A stretch of DNA of 11,005 nucleotides. Source: JBJXGF01 sp046153015 (lineage in GTDB: Bacteria; Actinomycetota; Acidimicrobiia; Acidimicrobiales; CAIXPF01). The stretch is from the NCBI GenBank assembly GCA_046153015.1, contig JBJXGF010000120.1, forward strand, positions 1 through 11,005. The letters run 5' to 3'. Below the pieces are notes generated by a model. That model saw only the letters and a list, made by a program, of their open reading frames with translations. It was not told the origin of the DNA and ran no database searches. Numbering within the stretch: position 1 is the first letter of the stretch; the number at the start of each line of letters is the position of its first letter. Below are positions 6,415 to 11,005 of the stretch, piece by piece. The translations under genes were made by a program, and so were the position numbers.

Positions 6415-6437
6415 GGGGCTTCGCTTCGCTCAGCCCC
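6415..6437 (-). terminator. Hairpin overlapping the EthD stop codon
   Basis: On the minus strand GGGGCT (6437-6432) pairs with AGCCCC (6420-6415). The 11-nt loop, GAGCGAAGCGA, can fold further. The stem includes the last codons and stop of the EthD gene. There is no T-run, so it is a stem-only terminator candidate. The word GCTGAGCGAAGCG recurs at the stop of the gene ending at 8833. Confidence 0.4.
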
Positions 6438-7101
6438 GCGGTGTGACGATGTACTCGCGGCCGGAGAGGGCGATGCCGGTCGTGCGGGCGTTGAACCCGT
6501 CGTCGGCGATCTTGTGGCCCTTGAACGCGTCGCGGTCTCGGTAGGACAGCTCAGCCACGCCGGCGAAGGGCTGGTCCTTGGCGGCGCGGTCCACGAGGTT
6601 GACCACGTAGCGCACCCCGCCGGCGGCCACGAAGCTCGAGGCCACGTTCGGCGCGTGGATCTCCAGCCAGTGGCGGTGCAGGTCGGCCAGGTCCTCGCCC
6701 TCGTTCGCGCTGACCAGGAAGGTCATCTTGTAGGCCGCTTCCCGCTCCTCGGCGGTGGCGGGCCCGCCGGCGGGGCCGGGCACGATCACGTGCTCGATGA
6801 CCTGCAGCCGGGTCATCGGCGTCTGCACGAGGTCCACGAAGCCGTCGTTGGCCACCTCGGGCGCCATGTTGCGCCCGGTGCGGGTGAGCGCGTCGTCGAG
6901 GTCGTCGAACGCAACCGACGCCATGCCGTCGTACTGCGCCCGCCCCTCGCGCTGGTCGAAGAACGTGATCGCGTACCGATCGGGGCGCATGAACGCCTTG
7001 ACCCCCACCGCGTGCGGGTCCCGCCAGTGGGCCACGAGCTGGTCGTGGGTGACGCCGTCTCGGCGGCGCAGCGGCGACAGATGCTTGATCCCGGTGCTCA
7101 T
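6430..7101 (-). CDS. Tandem EthD-domain protein
   Basis: ATG 7101-7099 follows a GGAG (7107-7104) and begins MSTGIKHLSPLRRRDG. Open sequence continues further upstream, but without a ribosome site or conserved residues. The 223-aa product contains two EthD-like ferredoxin folds. The first is at residues 5-105, with KHLSPLRRRDGVTHDQLVAH, a DPHA segment and a YDGMASVAFDD strand. The second is at residues 124-220, with YKMTFLVSANEGEDLADLHR, HWLEIHAP, GVRYVVNLV and GVAELSYRDRDAFKG. EthD domains form dimeric alpha+beta barrels. The founding member is needed for ethyl tert-butyl ether degradation in Rhodococcus, while most relatives are of unknown function or act in polyketide-like chemistry. Two domains in one chain probably form an intramolecular barrel. 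It is divergent from the PPOX gene across a 109-nt gap. Confidence 0.85.
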   Translation of the reverse strand: MSTGIKHLSPLRRRDGVTHDQLVAHWRDPHAVGVKAFMRPDRYAITFFDQREGRAQYDGMASVAFDDLDDALTRTGRNMAPEVANDGFVDLVQTPMTRLQVIEHVIVPGPAGGPATAEEREAAYKMTFLVSANEGEDLADLHRHWLEIHAPNVASSFVAAGGVRYVVNLVDRAAKDQPFAGVAELSYRDRDAFKGHKIADDGFNARTTGIALSGREYIVTPRG

Positions 7102-7210
7102 GGCTCCACGTTGCCACGTGCGCGGGAGCGGCGCCGCGGGGCCGGCGGGCGGGCCGGCCCAGTCGAGGGCTGGCGCGGCCGGCGGGGCCGAGCTGTGGTA
7201 GACGCCGCAG

Positions 7211-7819
7211 ATGCCTCGCCTCACCGCCGAGGAGATGGACCGTCTCCTCACCCGCAACGGCATCGTCCACCTCGCCGTGATCACCGACGACGGCTCGCCG
7301 CTGGTCGTGCCGCTCGGCTACGTGTACCGGGACCGCCAGATCCTGCTCACCGCACGCGAGCGGGTGGCCTGGCTCGGTCACATCCGGCGCGACGCACGCG
7401 TCTGCCTGTCGATCGACTCGCCCCGCTACCCGCTGGCCAAGGTCACGGTCCGGGGCGAGGCCGTCATCGTGTTCGAACCGGGTGAGGACGACCGGTGGCG
7501 CGACCTCCGACTGCCCGTGCCCACCTCGGATCACACCGGCCCGCTGGTCGTCGGCCCCGACGGCGTGGAGGAGTGGACCTTCGACGAGGCCTACCGCCAG
7601 ATGACCCACGACGAGCCCCGGGCGTTGGTGGCGGTGGACCTCGACCGGTCCCTCGTCACGTCGTGGCGGCTGCCGATCGTGGGGGAGCCGGTCGCCGAGG
7701 CGTGGGCCGCCCGCTACTACCGCGGTCAGCCCCGACGCTTCGTCGTCACGCAGCTCGCCCCCTCGCTGGCCGAGGTCCGAGTGGTCAGCGTTCCGGGACC
7801 CGACGCGGCGCTACCGTGA
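7211..7819 (+). CDS. PPOX-class flavin/F420-binding split-barrel protein
   Basis: The 202-aa product begins MPRLTAEEMDRLLTRNGIVH. It has the layout of the pyridoxamine 5'-phosphate oxidase-like split barrel: an N-terminal helix, VHLAVITDDGSPLVVPLGYV (strands 1-2, residues 19-38), ILLTARERVAWLGHIRRD (44-61), VCLSID (64-69) and VTVRGEAVIV (78-87). A C-terminal extension, DEPRALVAVDLDRSLVTSW (about 134-152), is typical of actinobacterial members. Such proteins bind FMN, F420 or haem and carry out redox reactions; the cofactor cannot be read from the sequence. No Shine-Dalgarno is visible before ATG 7211. A TAGACG at 7199-7204 could be a -10 for a leaderless transcript, but this is weak. The stop is 6 nt before the next start, so the two genes are probably co-translated. 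Confidence 0.85.
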   Translation: MPRLTAEEMDRLLTRNGIVHLAVITDDGSPLVVPLGYVYRDRQILLTARERVAWLGHIRRDARVCLSIDSPRYPLAKVTVRGEAVIVFEPGEDDRWRDLRLPVPTSDHTGPLVVGPDGVEEWTFDEAYRQMTHDEPRALVAVDLDRSLVTSWRLPIVGEPVAEAWAARYYRGQPRRFVVTQLAPSLAEVRVVSVPGPDAALP

Positions 7820-7825
7820 CGGGTC

Positions 7826-8833
7826 GTGCCCGGCATCCGGACCGAGATCACCGAGATCGTGACCGGGCTCGGCACGCTCGGCTACGACTCGGCGCTCGAG
7901 GCGATCGCGGCGCGGCCCGCCGAGCTCGTGCCCCTGGCGCCGGCCGGCTGGGAGCGCCTGGCGGGCGCCGTGACCGACGCGCGCTACGGGCGGGAGGTGG
8001 CCGACGCGTGGGCCAACGGCCAGGCGTTCCTGCACGCCGTCGACGGCCTGCGCCGGCGCCCGCCCCGCATCGTGGAGTGGAAGGGGCCCCAGCACCCGCC
8101 GGGGTACGACTTCCTGCCCGCCGACCTGCGCATCGACCACGTGTTCCTCGTGAGCTGCAAGTACGTGTCGAAGGTGTTGGCCAACCCGTCGCCGTCGCAC
8201 CTGTTCGAGCGGGCGCTGGCGGTGCGGGGCCGGCGTTCCGAGGTGGACTGGTTCGAGCGCTCGGCGCCCGCCGCCTACCGCCGCTTCTACGGCCGGGTGC
8301 GGGCCGAGCTGGCGGCCGAGGTGGCCCTGCCCGAGCAGCCCGGCGAGCTCGCCCCCGCCGACCGCGTCGAGCTCCAACGGCTCTGCGCCCGCACCTGGCC
8401 CGGCGGCCTGCAGCGGGATTACGCCGAGTTCTCCGCCGAGGTGAGCGCCCGCTCCGCGGCGCGTTGGGCGCAGGCCGCGCCCAGCCTCGCCGACCGTGAG
8501 CTGCTGCTGTGGCGGCTGCTCCGCTTCAACGCCGCGCCGTACTTCCTGCTCGGCAGCTCGGTCGCCGGCCCGCTGCGCCTGCGGGTGGCCACCCCGTGGG
8601 ACTGGCGGCAGCGCTACGAGCTGGCCGAGTTCGCCATCGCCGCGGAGGCGGCCGCGCAGCCGAGGGTGGCGTGGTCGGCGGCGGTGGTCGACCGCCTGGC
8701 CGCGCAGACCGTCGAGGTGCGAGGGCACGTGGAGATCCGCTGGAGCCACGGCCGCTTCTGCGGACACCCCGAGGCGAAGGTGTACCTCGACACCCCGCAC
8801 GAGCAGGTCCCCGGCTATTTCCCGCTGAGCTGA
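7826..8833 (+). CDS. Protein of unknown function, with possible PD-(D/E)xK nuclease-like motifs
   Basis: I do not recognise this 335-aa family. It starts at GTG 7826, 6 nt after the PPOX stop, with a poor Shine-Dalgarno (probable coupling). It has no signal peptide or membrane segment. The N-terminal half holds D73, then a strand RIVEWKG (81-87) giving E84-x-K86. It continues with GYDFLPADLRIDHVFLVSCK (93-112), with D95, D100, D104 and S110-x-K112, then YVSKVLANPSPSHLF. Both D-x(n)-E-x-K and D-x(n)-S-x-K fit the metal-binding core of PD-(D/E)xK nucleases, but the match is by eye. The C-terminal half contains LLLWRLLRFNAAPYFLLGSS (226-245), TPWDWRQRYEL (256-266) and a strongly patterned end with VRGHVEIRWSHGRFCGHPE (298-316). 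That density of W, H, C and G suggests a conserved fold. Codon use matches the neighbours. The product could be a defence or repair nuclease, or something unrelated. Confidence 0.85.
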   Translation: MPGIRTEITEIVTGLGTLGYDSALEAIAARPAELVPLAPAGWERLAGAVTDARYGREVADAWANGQAFLHAVDGLRRRPPRIVEWKGPQHPPGYDFLPADLRIDHVFLVSCKYVSKVLANPSPSHLFERALAVRGRRSEVDWFERSAPAAYRRFYGRVRAELAAEVALPEQPGELAPADRVELQRLCARTWPGGLQRDYAEFSAEVSARSAARWAQAAPSLADRELLLWRLLRFNAAPYFLLGSSVAGPLRLRVATPWDWRQRYELAEFAIAAEAAAQPRVAWSAAVVDRLAAQTVEVRGHVEIRWSHGRFCGHPEAKVYLDTPHEQVPGYFPLS

Positions 8834-8864
8834 GCGAAGCGGCTTCACCGGGGCGCCGGCAATC

Positions 8865-8897
8865 GTTCACCTGTTGTTCACCTGTCGTTCAGCCGCG
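8865..8897 (+). promoter_or_regulatory. PhoP (PHO) box: three 11-bp direct repeats
   Basis: GTTCACCTGTT (8865-8875), GTTCACCTGTC (8876-8886) and GTTCAGCCGCG (8887-8897) are contiguous 11-bp units. They carry the GTTCACC core known from actinobacterial (Streptomyces) PhoP boxes. A degenerate GTTCCGG follows at 8899, and CTTCACC at 8843 is exactly in phase two units upstream. The box ends where the -35 region of the promoter should be, about 27 nt before the -10 at 8925-8930. That is the position expected for PhoR-PhoP activation of pstS under phosphate starvation. Confidence 0.85.
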
Positions 8898-8924
8898 CGT
8901 TCCGGCCCGTCCACCTTGGCCCCA

Positions 8925-8930
8925 TACCGT
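8925..8930 (+). promoter_or_regulatory. Candidate -10 element of pstS
   Basis: TACCGT fits the TAnnnT actinobacterial -10. It ends 9 nt before the ATG at 8940, so transcription would begin at or within about 3 nt of the start codon. No Shine-Dalgarno is visible there, which suggests a leaderless pstS mRNA. The -35 position falls at the end of the PhoP box and has no good consensus hexamer, as is usual for activator-dependent promoters. Confidence 0.45.
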
Positions 8931-8939
8931 CGCCTGGCG

Positions 8940-10061
8940 ATGGGTCGCTCGAGCGTTCGAGTACCAGCACACCTATCCCCCCGCCGGCCCCCGTGCCGCC
9001 GCGCGGCGGCCCCGGTGCTGGCGGCGCTGACGGTGCTGGCCGCGCTCGCCGCGGTGGGCTGCGGGGGCGGGGGCGGCTCGCCCGGGGGGACCGGGCTCAC
9101 CGCGTCGGTGGCTGCGTCGGGCGCCACGTTCCCGAAGGCCTTCTACGAGGAGGTTGTCGCCGGATACCGCAAGACCGAACCGGGCGTCACGATGGCCTAT
9201 GCGGGCGGGGGGTCGGGCAAGGGCCGCCAGGATCTCGCCGACATGCTCGTCGACTGGGCCGGCACCGACGGCGTGGTCAAAGCGGAGGACAAGCCCAAGT
9301 TCAAGGGCGGCGAGTTCGTCTATGTGCCCACCGTGGCCGGGCCGATCGCCGTGGTTTTCAACCTGCTCGGCGTCGACCAGCTGGCGCTGTCGCCCGAGGT
9401 GATCGCCCGGATCTTCCAGCGCGAGATCACCAACTGGAACGACCCGGCCATCGCGGCCGACAACCCCGGGGTCAAGCTGCCCAATCGGGCCATAACGGTG
9501 GCGCACCGCTCCGACGGGTCGGGCACCACCGAGAACTTCACCAAGTTCCTCGTGGCCGCAGCGGCGCAGGAGTGGGCGCTGGGCTCGGGCGCCACGGTCG
9601 AGTGGCCGGCGGGCACGCAGGCCGGCAACGGCAACGCCGGCGTGTCCCAGATCGTCAAGGGCGCGAACGGCGCCATTGGCTACGTCGACCTGTCCGACGC
9701 CAAGGCCGTCGGCCTGCGCTACGCGTCGGTGAAGAACAGGGCGGGCAACTACGTCAAGCCGAGCCTGGAGAGCGCCTCGGCGGCGCTGGCCGGCGCCGAG
9801 GTGCGCCCCGACCTCACCTACAACCCGCTCTGGGCCGAGGGCGAGGACAGCTACCCGATCACCGCCCCCACCTGGATCATCACGTACAAGACCCAGGCCG
9901 ATCCGGCGAAAGGCCGAGCCGTCACCTCGTTCCTCACCTACCTGCTGACCGAGGGCGAGGCGCTGGCGCCCCTGGTCGATTACGCGCCGTTGCCCGAGTC
10001 GCTGCGTCAGAAGGCGCTCGCGCAGGTGTCCGCCATCGTCGTGCCCGAGCAGGCGCCGTGA
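8940..10061 (+). CDS. pstS: Phosphate ABC transporter substrate-binding lipoprotein PstS
   Basis: ATG 8940 gives a 373-aa product, a normal PstS length. Upstream in-frame codons run into the PhoP box, so they are not the start. The signal peptide has a basic n-region (PRRPPCRR) and a hydrophobic core, and ends in AVGC at C41, followed by a Gly-rich linker. The mature domain shows PstS hallmarks. They are SGATFPKAFYEEVVAGYR (about 80-97), GGGSGKGRQDLADM with WAGTDG (about 107-128), AGPIAVVFNL and ITNWNDPAI. The phosphate-contacting loop HRSDGSGTTENFTKFL and GNGNAGVSQIVKGANGAIGY complete the set. It captures inorganic phosphate outside the membrane and delivers it to PstC-PstA. Its stop overlaps the pstC start (GTGA), which signals translational coupling. 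The PhoP box upstream indicates induction by phosphate starvation. Confidence 0.95.
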   Translation: MGRSSVRVPAHLSPRRPPCRRAAAPVLAALTVLAALAAVGCGGGGGSPGGTGLTASVAASGATFPKAFYEEVVAGYRKTEPGVTMAYAGGGSGKGRQDLADMLVDWAGTDGVVKAEDKPKFKGGEFVYVPTVAGPIAVVFNLLGVDQLALSPEVIARIFQREITNWNDPAIAADNPGVKLPNRAITVAHRSDGSGTTENFTKFLVAAAAQEWALGSGATVEWPAGTQAGNGNAGVSQIVKGANGAIGYVDLSDAKAVGLRYASVKNRAGNYVKPSLESASAALAGAEVRPDLTYNPLWAEGEDSYPITAPTWIITYKTQADPAKGRAVTSFLTYLLTEGEALAPLVDYAPLPESLRQKALAQVSAIVVPEQAP

Positions 10062-11005
10062 CCGCCGCGTCGGTTCCCCGCCCGCCGCTCGCCGCGGCCG
10101 GCCGCCGACCCGCCGACCGGGGGTTCCGTCTGTTGGCGTTGGGGGCGGGGTTGTTGGTGTTCGTGATCTTGGCGTTGGTGGCGTTCTCGACGACTCGGGA
10201 GGCGTGGCCGGCGTTCTCGGCGGAGGGTTTGGGGTTTTTCACGAGCAGTCGGTGGGCGCCGAACGAGGGGGAGTTCGGGGCGTTGGCGTTCATCTACGGC
10301 ACGTTGGTGGTGTCGGTGATCGCGTTGGTGTTGGCGGTGCCGGTGAGTTTGGGGATTGCGTTGTTGTTGACCGAGGCGGCGCCGCGGGGGCTGCGTCAGC
10401 CGGTGGTGTATGTGTTGGATTTGTTGGCGGCGGTTCCGTCGGTGGTGTTCGGGTTGTGGGCGGTGAACTTGTTGCGGGATCCGTTGGGGAACACGGTGTA
10501 TCCGTGGGTGGCGGACACGGTGGGGGCGGTTCCGGGGTTGTCGGTGTTGTTCGGGCCGCCGGTGAACGGGGCGTCGTTTTTCACGGCGGGGATGATTTTG
10601 GCGTTGATGATCACGCCGATTGTGACCTCGATCTCGCGTGAGGTGTTCATGACGGTGCCGCGTGAGCAGCGGGAGGGGGCGTTGGCGTTGGGGGCCACGC
10701 GGTGGGAGATGATCCGGGGGGCGGTGCTGCCCTACGGGAAGGTGGGGGTGGTGGGGGCCGTGATGTTGGGGTTGGGGCGGGCGATGGGTGAGACGATCGC
10801 GGTGGCGTTGATCATCGGGTCGAGCCCGCAGATCTCGAGTCGGTTGTTCTCGTCGGGGGACGCGATGCCGGCGGTGATCGCGAACCAGTTCGGGGAGGCG
10901 TCGGGCACGCATCGGGCGGCGTTGATCGCGTTGGGTGTGGTGCTGTTCCTCATGACCGTGGTCGTCAACGTGGCCGCCCGCGCCGTGTTCGGCCGCGCCC
11001 AACAC
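10058..11005 (+). CDS. pstC: Phosphate ABC transporter permease PstC (cut near its C-terminus)
   Basis: GTG 10058 overlaps the pstS stop by 4 nt. All 316 codons to the window edge are open, close to a full-length PstC, so probably only a few residues are missing. Membrane segments lie at about residues 25-44, 79-103, 115-135, 175-192, 230-253 and 286-310. The EAA-type cytoplasmic loop that docks on the ATPase PstB is present: REGALALGATRWEMI (205-219) followed by GAVLP. The strongly conserved GLGRAMGETIAVALIIG (238-254) follows. Codon use is striking. From codon 26 (10133) to about codon 293 it is dominated by TTG, GTG, GCG and GGG, whereas the first 25 and last 20 codons use C-ending codons like the neighbours. 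Overall 34 of 40 leucines are TTG. The function is not in doubt; the origin of the central segment is. Confidence 0.95.
   Translation, partial: MTAASVPRPPLAAAGRRPADRGFRLLALGAGLLVFVILALVAFSTTREAWPAFSAEGLGFFTSSRWAPNEGEFGALAFIYGTLVVSVIALVLAVPVSLGIALLLTEAAPRGLRQPVVYVLDLLAAVPSVVFGLWAVNLLRDPLGNTVYPWVADTVGAVPGLSVLFGPPVNGASFFTAGMILALMITPIVTSISREVFMTVPREQREGALALGATRWEMIRGAVLPYGKVGVVGAVMLGLGRAMGETIAVALIIGSSPQISSRLFSSGDAMPAVIANQFGEASGTHRAALIALGVVLFLMTVVVNVAARAVFGRAQH

Noticed and set aside
7102..7210. Possible operator or hairpins between the EthD and PPOX genes.
   Set aside because: The gap is a run of GGCCGGC-type words; the short pairings seen are expected by chance at this composition and no clear promoter is visible.
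7495..8499. A 334-codon plus-strand frame overlapping the PPOX and unknown genes.
   Set aside because: Low-complexity Arg/Ala/Gly/Pro translation with no domain; the overlapping frames at 7211 and 7826 have sensible protein composition and start positions.
8865..8897. Short direct repeats that might be a mini CRISPR or iterons.
   Set aside because: Units are only 11 bp with no spacers, match the PhoP-box core and sit directly before pstS.
8874..8939. Upstream start for pstS inside the repeat region.
   Set aside because: It would begin within the PhoP box and upstream of the likely -10, so it could not be on the transcript.
10007..11005. A 332-codon minus-strand frame opposite pstC, rich in His, Arg, Gln and Pro.
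   Set aside because: The odd composition follows from the antisense of TTG/GCG/GTG codons in pstC, which itself encodes a conserved permease.

Overview
The window is GC-rich throughout, with G or C at most third codon positions and GTG starts. It has lipoprotein-type signal peptides and a GTTCACC-type phosphate box, so it looks like chromosomal DNA of a high-GC actinobacterium (Actinomycetota). Acidimicrobiia or a related environmental lineage would fit the EthD, PPOX and hemerythrin gene content, but that placement is inference. I see no tRNA, rRNA, CRISPR array, transposase, integrase or phage gene.

Layout, left to right. (1) 1-848, minus strand: N-terminal 282 residues of a GT-C membrane glycosyltransferase, cut by the window edge. 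(2) 1105-2557, minus strand: a lipoprotein substrate-binding protein of the branched-chain amino acid (LivJ/Peripla_BP_6) type, broken by one extra base at 2198-2200. (3) 2558-2838: a divergent control region with a perfect CRP/GlxR-type palindrome, further palindromes, a good sigma70-like promoter on the plus strand and a 12-bp hairpin in the 5' leader. (4) 2839-4500, plus strand: a family 5 (peptide/nickel type) extracellular solute-binding lipoprotein, followed after 9 nt by a small protein with a weak hemerythrin-like pattern (4510-5007). (5) Minus strand: a PfkB-family sugar kinase that has lost about 85 internal codons (5042-5763), a canonical hemerythrin HHE protein (5835-6269), a hairpin-rich gap, and a double-EthD-domain protein (6430-7101). 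(6) Plus strand: a PPOX/split-barrel flavoprotein (7211-7819), closely followed by a 335-aa protein of unknown function (7826-8833). (7) The start of a phosphate-uptake operon: a PhoP box of three 11-bp direct repeats (8865-8897), pstS (8940-10061) and pstC (10058 to the edge), with pstS and pstC overlapping by GTGA.

How they work together. The clearest functional unit is the pst operon under a phosphate-starvation box. PstS captures phosphate outside the cell and PstC forms half of the channel; pstA and pstB should follow beyond the window. The two divergent solute-binding proteins share a control region but have no permease or ATPase genes here, so they are orphans in this window. The PPOX gene and the unknown gene look co-translated.

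Most worth a second look: the abrupt codon-usage switch inside pstC (34 of 40 leucines are TTG while its neighbours use CTG/CTC), the unknown 335-aa protein with nuclease-like motifs, the two damaged genes, and the dense regulatory palindromes between the two solute-binding protein genes.
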